A stretch of 21,437 nt of DNA, taken from NCBI GenBank assembly GCA_002453265.1, contig DKGK01000004.1, positions 1 through 21,437 on the forward strand, given 5' to 3'. The position numbers were made by a program, and so were the translations under genes. Below the pieces are notes generated by a model. It saw only the letters and a list, made by a program, of their open reading frames with translations. It searched no databases and was not told where the DNA came from. This DNA is from Flavobacteriales bacterium UBA6772. GTDB taxonomy: Bacteria > Bacteroidota > Bacteroidia > Flavobacteriales > UBA7430. This document shows, piece after piece, positions 1 through 7,618 of this stretch (positions are counted from its first letter, which is position 1; every line of letters starts with the position of its first letter).

Positions 1-1
1 A

Positions 2-238
2 CTCAATCCTGTAGTAACTTCTGCCTCGGGTTGGTTAGCCTCAATGTTGGCAGGTGCAGTTTTTGTAGAGTTTATTTTTGGATGGAACGGACTCGGAAAG
101 GAAATTGTGTATGCACTTAATTACCTCGATTTACCTGTGGTTATGGGAGCTGTTTTAACGCTTTCTATTTGTTTTGTGGTTATTACTATTTTTACAGATT
201 TACTCTATTACTTACTCGACCCTAAAATTAGAGTTTAA
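2..238 (+). CDS. ABC transporter permease, OppB/DppB family (3' part only)
   Basis: This is the C-terminal 78 residues of a membrane permease whose 5' end lies outside the window. The frame is open from base 2, with no stop before TAA at 236-238, so the ATG at 44 is internal. Visible are a cytoplasmic-loop end (LNPVVTSASGWLASML), a hydrophobic helix with the VEFIFGWNGLGKEIVYA stretch typical of peptide/nickel permeases, a second helix (VVMGAVLTLSICFVVITIF) and the family ending LLDPKIRV. By family knowledge it would form half of the inner-membrane channel of an oligopeptide-type importer, with a DppC-like partner and two ATPases. None of the partners is in view. The substrate cannot be inferred. 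It converges on prmC with a gap of only 33 nt and no obvious terminator hairpin between them. Confidence 0.85.
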   Translation, partial: LNPVVTSASGWLASMLAGAVFVEFIFGWNGLGKEIVYALNYLDLPVVMGAVLTLSICFVVITIFTDLLYYLLDPKIRV

Positions 239-271
239 AGATTTTTTTAACAGATGGATATTTTAAGAAAA

Positions 272-1120
272 CTATTTCCAGAAAGCTTTTATCATTCTGT
301 CCTTTCCTTGCATATCTTGTCTTAACTCCAATTCTGTAAAACCTTTAGCCAATAACATAGCTAGGGTTTCTTGTGCCTTCTGCTCGTGAATTTCAAAATA
401 GAGCAATCCGTTTTTGTTGAGTTTTTTTGTGGCTATTTCTGCAATGGCTTCATAAAAAATAAGAGCTTTATTGTCGGGAACAAATAGTGCTAAATGTGGT
501 TCGTTTTCCAGTACATTGGCAGACATCTTCTCCTTGTCAGATTCTAATACATAAGGGGGATTACTTACAATTACATCAAATTTACCAAGTAGTAATTTTG
601 ATTTAGCCTTTAATATATCAGCTTGAATAAAATGAATAGTTGTTTTATGAAAATCAGCATTGTATTGTGCTTGTTTTAATGCCAAATCCGAAACATCTAA
701 ACTCGATATTTTTGCAGTACTATTTAAAGCTAAACTTATGGGAATACAACCTGATCCTGTACCAATATCTAAAACTGATTTACCCTTCAAACCATCTTTT
801 AATATCCAATCTACTAACTCTTCAGTTTCGGGTCTAGGAATAAGAACATTTTCTGAAATAGAAAATTTTGTTCCATAAAACCAAGCATAGCCAACAATTT
901 GTTGAATTGGAATTTCTCGTTTTAAAAGCCTTGAAATTCTGTGAACTTCATTTATTTCATCAAGCTTTAAAAGGACATCTTCTTTCATTAAAGCATCCAT
1001 AACAGAGAAATCTAATACAAATTCTAGAATCCAATTTAGAAAACCTCTAAGCTCTGAATCAGGGAATTGAGTACCCAATTCAGCTTTCAAAAAAGGACGA
1101 ATATCTTTGACTTTTTGCAT
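272..1120 (-). CDS. prmC: Peptide chain release factor N5-glutamine methyltransferase PrmC (HemK)
   Basis: PrmC methylates the glutamine of the GGQ motif in release factors RF1 and RF2 using S-adenosylmethionine, which improves translation termination in the cytoplasm. The 282-residue length is normal for the family. An N-terminal helical domain (about 1-85) is followed by IPRPETE (94-100), the SAM-binding DIGTGSGC motif (118-125) and the catalytic NPPY motif (187-190), which together are diagnostic. The ATG at 1120 is the natural start. The gene is divergent from ribD, whose start is 36 nt away, so both promoters must lie in or overlap this short gap. It converges on the permease fragment. 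Nothing looks damaged. Confidence 0.96.
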   Translation of the reverse strand: MQKVKDIRPFLKAELGTQFPDSELRGFLNWILEFVLDFSVMDALMKEDVLLKLDEINEVHRISRLLKREIPIQQIVGYAWFYGTKFSISENVLIPRPETEELVDWILKDGLKGKSVLDIGTGSGCIPISLALNSTAKISSLDVSDLALKQAQYNADFHKTTIHFIQADILKAKSKLLLGKFDVIVSNPPYVLESDKEKMSANVLENEPHLALFVPDNKALIFYEAIAEIATKKLNKNGLLYFEIHEQKAQETLAMLLAKGFTELELRQDMQGKDRMIKAFWK

Positions 1121-1144
1121 AGCCTAAAACTAAAGCATTTTGTC

Positions 1145-1152
1145 TATTTTTG
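1145..1152 (+). promoter_or_regulatory. Candidate Bacteroidota -7 box for ribD
   Basis: TATTTTTG matches the Bacteroidota sigma-ABfr -7 consensus TAnnTTTG. The final G is only four bases before the ribD ATG at 1157. If used, transcription would begin at or next to the start codon and give a leaderless or nearly leaderless mRNA. A -33 TTG at the usual distance is not evident, and an AT-rich octamer like this can occur by chance, so this is a candidate only. Confidence 0.4.
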
Positions 1153-1156
1153 AACT

Positions 1157-2203
1157 ATGCAGCAGGATGAAATTTACATGAAAAGATGCCTTGAACTGGC
1201 AGCTCTAGGATTAGGTATAACCTACCCCAACCCAATGGTTGGGTCTGTAATTGTTTATAAAGGAGAAATTATTGGCGAGGGTTGGCATAAAAAAGCTGGT
1301 GAGGCTCATGCTGAGGTGAATGCCGTGAATTCTGTAGTGGATAAATCAGTATTAAAAAAGGCTACCATATACATAAACTTGGAACCTTGTGCTCATTATG
1401 GTAAAACGCCACCTTGTGCATCTCTAATCATAAAACACCAAATACCAAAGGTGGTTATAGGTTGCATTGATACTTTTTCTGAAGTTTCGGGTAAAGGAAT
1501 TGCTATGCTTAAAGAGGCTGGAATAAATGTTAAAGTAGGGGTTTTAGAAAAAGAATGTACAGAATCTCACAAACGATTTTTTACATTTCATCAGAAAAAA
1601 AGACCTTATATTATACTAAAATGGGCCGAAACACAAGATGGATTTATAGCACCTATTACTCAAGAAATAGGAAAGCCTTTTTGGATTACATGTCCCGAAT
1701 CTAAACAATTGGTACACAAATGGAGAACTGAAGAAGCGGCTATTATGGTTGGAACAAACACGGCAGAAAAAGACAATCCTGCTTTAACAGCTCGGTTATG
1801 GAAAGGTAATCAGCCTATTCGAATTGTATTAGATAGAAAGCTTAAACTTAAGAAAGATTTAAAAATATTTGATACAAGTTCTACAACATTAGTATTTACC
1901 GAAATAGAAAAGGAAACTACAAATTCCACTGAATATATAAAAGTGAATTTTAATTTTCTACACGCTGAATTACTAAAAGTACTTTATCAAAAAAATATAC
2001 AATCGGTTATTATAGAGGGCGGAAAACAAACATTACAGTCATTTATTAATCTTAACTTATGGGATGAAGCTAGAGTTTTTATAGGAGAAACCACTCTAAT
2101 AAATGGAATTACCTGCCCAGTTATAAATGTTAAACCGCAGTCTAAAGTTACGTTTTCGAACGATGTATTGACTTGGTATTATAGCAATAAAAACATTGAT
2201 TAA
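1157..2203 (+). CDS. ribD: Bifunctional riboflavin biosynthesis protein RibD (deaminase/reductase)
   Basis: RibD carries out two steps of riboflavin synthesis in the cytoplasm: deamination of the pyrimidinone ring produced from GTP by cyclohydrolase II, then NADPH-dependent reduction of the ribosyl side chain. The N-terminal deaminase domain (about 1-145) has the zinc motifs HAE (His51, Glu53) and PCAHYGKTPPC (Cys78, Cys87), plus the YPNPMVGSVIV signature. The C-terminal RibD_C reductase domain (about 148-345) includes KWAETQDGFIA and VIIEGGKQT. The length of 348 is typical. A candidate -7 box sits four bases upstream of the ATG. No FMN riboswitch is visible in the short leader. No other rib genes are in the window, so it appears to be a stand-alone rib gene here. 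Confidence 0.95.
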   Translation: MQQDEIYMKRCLELAALGLGITYPNPMVGSVIVYKGEIIGEGWHKKAGEAHAEVNAVNSVVDKSVLKKATIYINLEPCAHYGKTPPCASLIIKHQIPKVVIGCIDTFSEVSGKGIAMLKEAGINVKVGVLEKECTESHKRFFTFHQKKRPYIILKWAETQDGFIAPITQEIGKPFWITCPESKQLVHKWRTEEAAIMVGTNTAEKDNPALTARLWKGNQPIRIVLDRKLKLKKDLKIFDTSSTTLVFTEIEKETTNSTEYIKVNFNFLHAELLKVLYQKNIQSVIIEGGKQTLQSFINLNLWDEARVFIGETTLINGITCPVINVKPQSKVTFSNDVLTWYYSNKNID

Positions 2204-2265
2204 TTTATCTAAATTTCACTCTAGATAATTATACTAAAATCCCAACATACTAAATACTGTCCTTT

Positions 2266-3132
2266 ATGATTTACTTAGTTTTAAGTATTCTTTTGACTAC
2301 TACCTTAATGCTTATTTTTAAATTATTTGAGCGATTTAATATCAATAATTTTCAGGCAATTGTATTTAATTATATTACAGCGGGTAGTATATGTTTTTTT
2401 GTTACTGACACTCCTTTAAGAGTTACTCAAATAATTAATGAACCTTGGTTTACATCTGCCTTTCTAATAGGTATACTATTTATTTGTGGTTTTAATTTAA
2501 TTGCATTTTCAGCTCAAAAAATTGGAATTGCTATTACATCAGTTGCTACAAAAATATCGCTTTGTATTCCTATAATTTTTGGATTTATATATTATGGCGA
2601 TCAGTTTAGTTTTTTAAAAATTTCGGGGATTTGTTTGGCATTAATTTCTATTTATTTTACTTCAAAAAAGGATACTGAACAAAAGGAAAATTCACAAAAC
2701 TATATACTTATACCTGTTGTATTGTTTTTATGTACAGGCTTAATCGATCTTATATTTATTTACAGTCAAGAAAGTTATGAAATTGTAGCAAAAGGATTAG
2801 AGTTAAAGTTTAGTGCAGTTTTATATTCCATTGCTGGATGTATAGGTGTTCCCATTTTAATTGTTAAATTACTTAGAGGACGCAAAATTGAATTAAAAAA
2901 TGTAATTGCTGGTTTTGTTCTAGGTATACCCAATGTATTGTCAATCGTATTTTTCTTAAAATCATTACATCATTTTCCAGAAAGTACTTTTGTATTTCCT
3001 ATTAATAATATGGGAATTGTGGCTGCATCGGCTATATTTGCTAGTGTTTTATTTAAAGAACATTTATCAAAAATAAATTGGCTTGGTATTGTTATAGCGA
3101 TGCTCTCCATTTTACTAATCTCCATTTCTTAG
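2266..3132 (+). CDS. EamA/DMT-superfamily membrane transporter
   Basis: A 288-residue, strongly hydrophobic protein with about ten predicted transmembrane helices arranged as two five-helix halves, the usual EamA layout. The first half covers about residues 1-135 and the second about 145-288, split by a polar loop (SKKDTEQKENSQN). The C-terminal helix pattern, with FKEHLSKINWLGIVIA followed by a final hydrophobic run, is typical of drug/metabolite transporters. By family it would export or import a small metabolite across the inner membrane, but the substrate cannot be read from the sequence. It starts 62 nt after ribD and its stop is one base before the next ATG, so it is probably co-transcribed with the YigZ-family gene. 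A riboflavin link to ribD is conceivable but unsupported. Confidence 0.85.
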   Translation: MIYLVLSILLTTTLMLIFKLFERFNINNFQAIVFNYITAGSICFFVTDTPLRVTQIINEPWFTSAFLIGILFICGFNLIAFSAQKIGIAITSVATKISLCIPIIFGFIYYGDQFSFLKISGICLALISIYFTSKKDTEQKENSQNYILIPVVLFLCTGLIDLIFIYSQESYEIVAKGLELKFSAVLYSIAGCIGVPILIVKLLRGRKIELKNVIAGFVLGIPNVLSIVFFLKSLHHFPESTFVFPINNMGIVAASAIFASVLFKEHLSKINWLGIVIAMLSILLISIS

Positions 3133-3133
3133 A

Positions 3134-3742
3134 ATGAGCGAAATAAAGGATTCATACAAAACAATTACTTCACCATCTGAGGGTTTTTTTAAAGACCGAG
3201 GCTCAAAGTTTTTCGGTTATGCCTATCCTTACACAAGCGAGGAGGAATTAAAAGCAATAATTGAAGTTTTAAAAAAGGAACATCATACTGCAAGGCATCA
3301 TTGTTATGCTTATCGGTTTAAACAAGACTATTCGGTTTATAGGGCAAACGACGATGGGGAACCTACAAATGCAGCCGGAAAACCCATTTTAGGACAAATA
3401 GATGCCAAAGACCTAACCAATGTTGCAGTGGTAGTAGTACGTTATTTTGGAGGTACAAAATTGGGTGTTGGTGGCATGATGAACGCCTATAAAACTGCAG
3501 CTCTTGAAGCTTTAAACAATGCCGAAATTATTGAATGTACCATTGATGAGGAATTCGAAATTAGCTTTGGATATCCAGAAATGAATACTGTTATGCGTTT
3601 TATAAAAGATCTTGGCGTAGATATTGTTTCTCAAAAAATGGAAATGGATTGTAAAATTATTTTTTCCATTAGAAAGAAAGAAGTACAAAAAGCTCAAGAC
3701 AAATTTACAGGACTTAAAAATATTTATATTAAACAAATTTAA
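3134..3742 (+). CDS. YigZ/IMPACT family protein (UPF0029)
   Basis: A 202-residue cytoplasmic protein of the YigZ/IMPACT family. The N-terminal UPF0029 domain has the hallmark blocks HHTARHHCYAYR (50-61), DDGEPTNAAGKPIL (73-86) and VVRYFGGTKLGVGG (101-114). The C-terminal part (about 138-200) fits the small DUF1949 ferredoxin-like domain. Family members are linked to translation control in eukaryotes (IMPACT/Yih1). In bacteria their role is not settled, though proline-dipeptidase and nucleic-acid-binding roles have been suggested. The ATG lies one base after the stop of the upstream transporter gene, which indicates translational coupling. The length is normal and no defects are visible. Confidence 0.92.
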   Translation: MSEIKDSYKTITSPSEGFFKDRGSKFFGYAYPYTSEEELKAIIEVLKKEHHTARHHCYAYRFKQDYSVYRANDDGEPTNAAGKPILGQIDAKDLTNVAVVVVRYFGGTKLGVGGMMNAYKTAALEALNNAEIIECTIDEEFEISFGYPEMNTVMRFIKDLGVDIVSQKMEMDCKIIFSIRKKEVQKAQDKFTGLKNIYIKQI

Positions 3743-3826
3743 ATACTGTAAGCTATTAAATGAGTCCAGCGTTAAATAGTTTATGATGGTATGACATTTG
3801 TTAACTATTGTTTTAGATAATGTTCT

Positions 3827-4894
3827 ATGAAAGCAATTTATTCTATTTCACTTCTCATAACTATCGGTTTCTTCTCCTGTTGTAAACCAGATTGTGAGGA
3901 TAGTACAACTGATAACGAACCTACTCTTTTTGATTTGGTTATTCCCAGTCCTTTACCAACCATAACTATTCCTAGTGAAAATCCGCTTACTTTAGAAGGT
4001 GTAGAACTTGGTAGAATGTTGTTTTACGAAACTTTATTGAGTGGCGATGAGACCCAATCCTGTTCATCGTGCCATGTCCAATCAGCTGGTTTTACGGATA
4101 CTGCTCGATTTAGTACTGGAATAGATGGCTTTCAAGGTAATAGGAATGCAATGGTTGTCTTTAATTTGGCTTGGAGTCCAACCTTATTTTGGGATGGTAG
4201 AGCAACCAGTTTAGAAGAACAAGCCTTAGATCCAATAGTAAACCCAATTGAAATGCATGAAAACTGGGAAGATGCTGCCGAAAAATTAAACGCCCATTCG
4301 GAATATCCTAATTTGTTTAAAAAGGCTTTTAATATTGATGTAATAGATTCTTCTCATGTTACTAAAGCATTAGCTCAATTCGAAAGAACACTTATTTCTG
4401 GTAATTCTAAATGGGATAAGTTCTACAGAGGGGAGTCAATACTTACGGAGCAAGAGCTAAGAGGTTGGGATTTATTTAATGTAGATGGACCCTATGTTGG
4501 TGCAGATTGTTTCCACTGCCATACAGCACCTCATTTTACTGATTTTACTTTTCATAATAATGGACTAGATTCTGACGTTTCTATGAACGATTTAGGTCTT
4601 TATTTAGTAACACAAAACGAATACGATAAGGCTAAATTTAAAACACCAACCTTACGAAATATTGAAGTTTCTGGTCCGTATATGCACGACGGTAGGTTCG
4701 AAACCTTAGAAGAAGTTATAGAACATTATAATTTTGGTGGGCATGCATCTTCTACAGTAGATCCTTTGATGAAAAATATTGGAGAAGGTTTACTTCTTTC
4801 TCCAACAGATAAAGAAGCTTTATTAGCATTTTTACGTACCTTAACCGATGAAGAATTTTTAACGAATCCTCAATTTTCAAATCCATTTAAATAA
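3827..4894 (+). CDS. Di-heme cytochrome c peroxidase/MauG-family lipoprotein
   Basis: A secreted 355-residue protein with two heme c sites, CSSCH (79-83) and CFHCH (228-232), in the spacing expected for bacterial cytochrome c peroxidases and MauG-like enzymes. The N-terminus is a hydrophobic signal ending in FFSCC (Cys18/Cys19), so it is probably a lipoprotein. Other family landmarks are LGRMLFYE (61-68), RNAMVVFNLAW (106-116), FWDGR (121-125), DPIVNPIEM (135-143) and a second YMHDGRF block in the C-terminal half. Typical members reduce H2O2 with electrons from periplasmic cytochromes, while MauG-type relatives oxidise protein or other substrates. The exact reaction cannot be assigned. It needs the cytochrome c maturation system, which is not in the window. 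An LPP20-like lipoprotein gene follows after 12 nt and is probably in the same transcript. Confidence 0.93.
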   Translation: MKAIYSISLLITIGFFSCCKPDCEDSTTDNEPTLFDLVIPSPLPTITIPSENPLTLEGVELGRMLFYETLLSGDETQSCSSCHVQSAGFTDTARFSTGIDGFQGNRNAMVVFNLAWSPTLFWDGRATSLEEQALDPIVNPIEMHENWEDAAEKLNAHSEYPNLFKKAFNIDVIDSSHVTKALAQFERTLISGNSKWDKFYRGESILTEQELRGWDLFNVDGPYVGADCFHCHTAPHFTDFTFHNNGLDSDVSMNDLGLYLVTQNEYDKAKFKTPTLRNIEVSGPYMHDGRFETLEEVIEHYNFGGHASSTVDPLMKNIGEGLLLSPTDKEALLAFLRTLTDEEFLTNPQFSNPFK

Positions 4895-4906
4895 AACGAT
4901 ATACCC

Positions 4907-5467
4907 ATGAAAAAGTACATTTTAGTATTGAGCTTCTTGCCATTATTAGTAGCTTGTAGTAACTCTAAAAATTTTGCAAAGCAACCGACTCAAGTTACCG
5001 AAGTAGAAGTGATTATTCCCTGTTCAGGACCAGATTATTTCACCAACAAAAAATATTTTAGAGCCAATAGTATTGGAGAGAGTTTAGATCAAGTAGTTTC
5101 TAAAAAGAAAGCTTTAAGTAATGCTAGAGCAGATTTAGCGGCTTCTGTAAAAGTATTGGTCGAAGCTGTGGTAGATAATTACGTGAAATCTTCTGAAATG
5201 AATAATGTTGAGCAAGTTGAAGAACGTTTCGAAGGGCTGAATAGAGAGGTTATTAAGGAAGAATTAGTTGGAATAAAAACGATTTGTGAAAAACTAACCA
5301 AAACTTCACAAGGAAAATTTAAAACTTATATAGCGATTGAATTATCTGCTCAGAAACTAGTTGACAAATTTCATGAGCGAATGATGAAAGATGATTTGAT
5401 TAAAATTGATTACGACTATGAAAAGTTTAAAAATACTTTTGAAGAAGAAATGAATAAAAGGAACTAA
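4907..5467 (+). CDS. LPP20-like lipoprotein
   Basis: A 186-residue protein with a clear lipoprotein signal: MKK, a hydrophobic run, then LLVAC with the lipidated cysteine at residue 17. The mature part contains a CSGPDYFTNKKYFRA block and an alanine-rich helical stretch (SKKKALSNARADLAASVKV, about 65-83). This resembles the LPP20/LptE-like lipoproteins of Helicobacter and Bacteroidota, whose function is largely unknown. The distal part is charged and helical. It starts 12 nt after the cytochrome c peroxidase gene and is followed by a strong palindromic terminator, so the two form a likely two-gene operon. A partnership between the two proteins is an inference from position only. Confidence 0.75.
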   Translation: MKKYILVLSFLPLLVACSNSKNFAKQPTQVTEVEVIIPCSGPDYFTNKKYFRANSIGESLDQVVSKKKALSNARADLAASVKVLVEAVVDNYVKSSEMNNVEQVEERFEGLNREVIKEELVGIKTICEKLTKTSQGKFKTYIAIELSAQKLVDKFHERMMKDDLIKIDYDYEKFKNTFEEEMNKRN

Positions 5468-5551
5468 CAAGTTCATATACAACATAAATTACGCTTTTTT
5501 AAATTTACTATTTAATAAATAACCCAATTTAGGGGCTTAAAAATTAAGTCT

Positions 5552-5585
5552 AAATCTCAGTATGATTAATCATACTGAGATTTTT
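5552..5585. terminator. Perfect 32-nt palindrome, probable bidirectional terminator
   Basis: Positions 5552-5583 form a perfect dyad (arms AAATCTCAGTATGATT and its complement) centred at 5567/5568. It has an A-rich left edge and a T-run on the right. Folded as RNA it gives a stem of about 14 bp with a four-base loop followed by U residues, fitting intrinsic termination of the peroxidase-lipoprotein pair 84 nt after the lipoprotein stop. Confidence 0.75.
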
Positions 5586-5617
5586 AATTTTACGACAATT
5601 ATCCCTATGCTTTTTTA

Positions 5618-5625
5618 TATATTTG
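5618..5625 (+). promoter_or_regulatory. Candidate -7 box for the PASTA-rluD-trmH operon
   Basis: TATATTTG is a full match to the Bacteroidota -7 consensus TAnnTTTG. It lies after the 5552-5583 terminator and 89 nt before the ATG of the PASTA gene, so the transcript would carry a leader of roughly 80 nt. No convincing TTG -33 element is seen at the expected distance. Confidence 0.5.
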
Positions 5626-5656
5626 CAGCTTATTAAAACAAAGCCTTTGTAATGGG

Positions 5657-5678
5657 ATTGTACTCCAAAGAGTACAAT
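5657..5678 (+). promoter_or_regulatory. Perfect hairpin in the leader of the PASTA gene
   Basis: ATTGTACTC (5657-5665) and GAGTACAAT (5670-5678) pair perfectly around a CAAA loop. The hairpin lies in the predicted leader between the -7 box and the ATG at 5715. It is followed by ATTATATAGG, not a T-run, so it is not an ordinary intrinsic terminator. It could be an mRNA-stabilising or protein-binding element, or an operator acting as dsDNA. Confidence 0.5.
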
Positions 5679-5714
5679 ATTATATAGGTTTTACTGCAGT
5701 TACAAACAAAAAAC

Positions 5715-6530
5715 ATGAAACGAATACTCGTTCATTTTTGCTTAGGTATATTAATTCTATCTGGAATTATATATGCATCTCTACAAGCTTTAGATAAAAT
5801 GACTCTTCATGGAGAAACTATTTTGGTTCCTAATTTATCGAGTTATTCAATTTATGAAGTAGAAGATACTTTAACTGCTTTAAATTTACGGTACACGGTG
5901 GTAGATTCTGGAGCATACAACGCAATTTATCCACGTGGATCTGTTATAGACCAGCTTCCAAAGCCTAATTCTAGAGTAAAACTTAATAGAGAAATCTTAC
6001 TTACTGTAAATCCGAAAAATGTAAGTTTAATTTCTATTCCTAATTTCACCGATCGTTCATCACGTCAGTATATATCAGAGTTAAAGGCTAAAGGATTTAG
6101 AATAGGTAAATTTATTTACAAAAATGATGAACACGCAAACGTTGTTTTAGGTGTTCGATATAAGGGTGCTACATTAAATGTTGACGATAAGTTAGAGAAG
6201 TCTTCAAAACTAGATTTAATTCTAGGAAATGGAAGAGGTATGCAAATACAAATGCCTAATTTTTTGGCTGTTTCAAAAAGAAATATCGAGATGAAATTAC
6301 TAAATGCATCTTTAAATATAGGTCAGTTTTATTACGACAAGTCTATTGTAGATACTTTAAATTCATTTGTTTACAAACAAAAACCAGATATTAACGAAGA
6401 AGGGATTGATTTAGGTTCTTTTGTGAATTTATGGTTCACAGAAGACAGTTCGAACCTAGCAGTTGATACTTTAGAATTAATGCGAATAGATAGCATAAAA
6501 GCTAGATTAGATAGTATCTTAAATAATTAA
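5715..6530 (+). CDS. PASTA-domain membrane-anchored protein
   Basis: A 271-residue protein with a short cytoplasmic start, one transmembrane segment (about 4-24) and an extracytoplasmic region of three PASTA-like repeats. These begin at about VPNLSSYSIYEVEDTL (38-53), IPNFTDRSSRQYISEL (108-123) and MPNFLAVSKRNIEMKL (180-195). PASTA repeats in kinases and penicillin-binding proteins sense or bind peptidoglycan pieces. This protein has no kinase or transpeptidase domain and ends in a charged helical tail. In Bacteroidota such stand-alone PASTA proteins are commonly encoded next to rluD, often after a D-Ala-D-Ala ligase gene, which is absent here. The rluD ATG follows after a single base, so the two are translationally coupled. 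Its role, perhaps in the cell envelope, is an inference. Confidence 0.88.
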   Translation: MKRILVHFCLGILILSGIIYASLQALDKMTLHGETILVPNLSSYSIYEVEDTLTALNLRYTVVDSGAYNAIYPRGSVIDQLPKPNSRVKLNREILLTVNPKNVSLISIPNFTDRSSRQYISELKAKGFRIGKFIYKNDEHANVVLGVRYKGATLNVDDKLEKSSKLDLILGNGRGMQIQMPNFLAVSKRNIEMKLLNASLNIGQFYYDKSIVDTLNSFVYKQKPDINEEGIDLGSFVNLWFTEDSSNLAVDTLELMRIDSIKARLDSILNN

Positions 6531-6531
6531 G

Positions 6532-7599
6532 ATGAAAGAAAAGGAAGAAGAAATAGAAAAAGAAATCTCTTTACTTATTGATGGAGAGGTAGCTTACGAG
6601 CATTTTAAACATATTGTTGAAGAAGGGCAAGTAACTATGCGATTAGATAAATTTGTTTCTAATCAGATTGCAAATATGACTCGTACTAAAGTTCAGAAAA
6701 TGGCAGATAGCGATTTTGTGTATGTTAACGATCAGCCTGCAAAATCGAGTTATAAGATTAAGCCTAATGATGTTATTCGGATTGTAAAAGATATTCCTAA
6801 GCGCGATAATACACTTGTTGCACAGGACATTCCTATTAACATTGTTCACGAAGATGACCATCTTGTTATTGTGAATAAAGAGCCAGGAATGGTTGTTCAC
6901 CCTAGTTATGGGCATTTTACTGGTACAATGTTAAATGCACTTAAATTTCACATTAATAAACTGGCAAGTTGTGAAGACGAAACTAGACCAGGTTTAGTTC
7001 ATAGAATTGATAAGAATACTTCGGGTCTTTTGGTAGTTGCTAAAACAGAACATGCTTTAGTTCACCTACAAAAACAATTCTTCGATCGTATTACATTCCG
7101 TAGATACCGTGCTTTGGTATGGGGCGATTTTGACGAAGATGAAGGTACAATTACTGGAAATATTGGTAGAAGTATTCGCAACAGAAAAGTAATGGATGTT
7201 TTTCCGGAAGGTGAAGAATACGGTCGTCATGCAGTTACGCACTACACAGTATTAGAGCGTTTTGGATACATTACTTTGGTAGAGTGTAGATTAGAAACGG
7301 GTAGAACTCATCAAATTAGAGCTCACTTTAAACATATAGGTCATCCTTTATTTAACGATGATACTTATGGAGGAGATAGAGTTTTAAGAGGAACTACTTT
7401 CTCAAAGTACAAGCAGTTTGTTCAAAATTGCTTTAAGGCGATGCCAAGACATGCATTACATGCTAAATCTTTAGGCTTTAACCATCCTAAAGACGAAAAA
7501 TATACAGAGTTTGATTCGGAACTTCCAGCAGATTTTGTAGATGTTTTAGAACGTTGGAGAAATTATACTACTCAGCGTATAATGAAAACCGGTGAGTAA
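6532..7599 (+). CDS. rluD: RluD-family 23S rRNA pseudouridine synthase
   Basis: Converts uridines to pseudouridine in RNA. RluD proper modifies helix 69 of 23S rRNA (positions 1911/1915/1917 in E. coli). The 355-residue protein has an N-terminal S4 RNA-binding domain (about 36-85, MRLDKFVSNQIANMTRTKVQ) and an RluA-type catalytic domain. That domain carries HRIDKNTSGLLV, with catalytic Asp160, and the family block ETGRTHQIRAHFKHIGHPLF. The extended N-terminus (residues 1-30, rich in Glu/Lys) is somewhat longer than in E. coli RluD. It is coupled to the upstream PASTA gene with one base between stop and start, and is followed after 19 nt by a TrmH-type RNA methyltransferase. The exact target among RluC/RluD-like sites is not proven by sequence. 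Confidence 0.93.
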   Translation: MKEKEEEIEKEISLLIDGEVAYEHFKHIVEEGQVTMRLDKFVSNQIANMTRTKVQKMADSDFVYVNDQPAKSSYKIKPNDVIRIVKDIPKRDNTLVAQDIPINIVHEDDHLVIVNKEPGMVVHPSYGHFTGTMLNALKFHINKLASCEDETRPGLVHRIDKNTSGLLVVAKTEHALVHLQKQFFDRITFRRYRALVWGDFDEDEGTITGNIGRSIRNRKVMDVFPEGEEYGRHAVTHYTVLERFGYITLVECRLETGRTHQIRAHFKHIGHPLFNDDTYGGDRVLRGTTFSKYKQFVQNCFKAMPRHALHAKSLGFNHPKDEKYTEFDSELPADFVDVLERWRNYTTQRIMKTGE

Positions 7600-7618
7600 T
7601 TAATATTCGACTTGGTCT

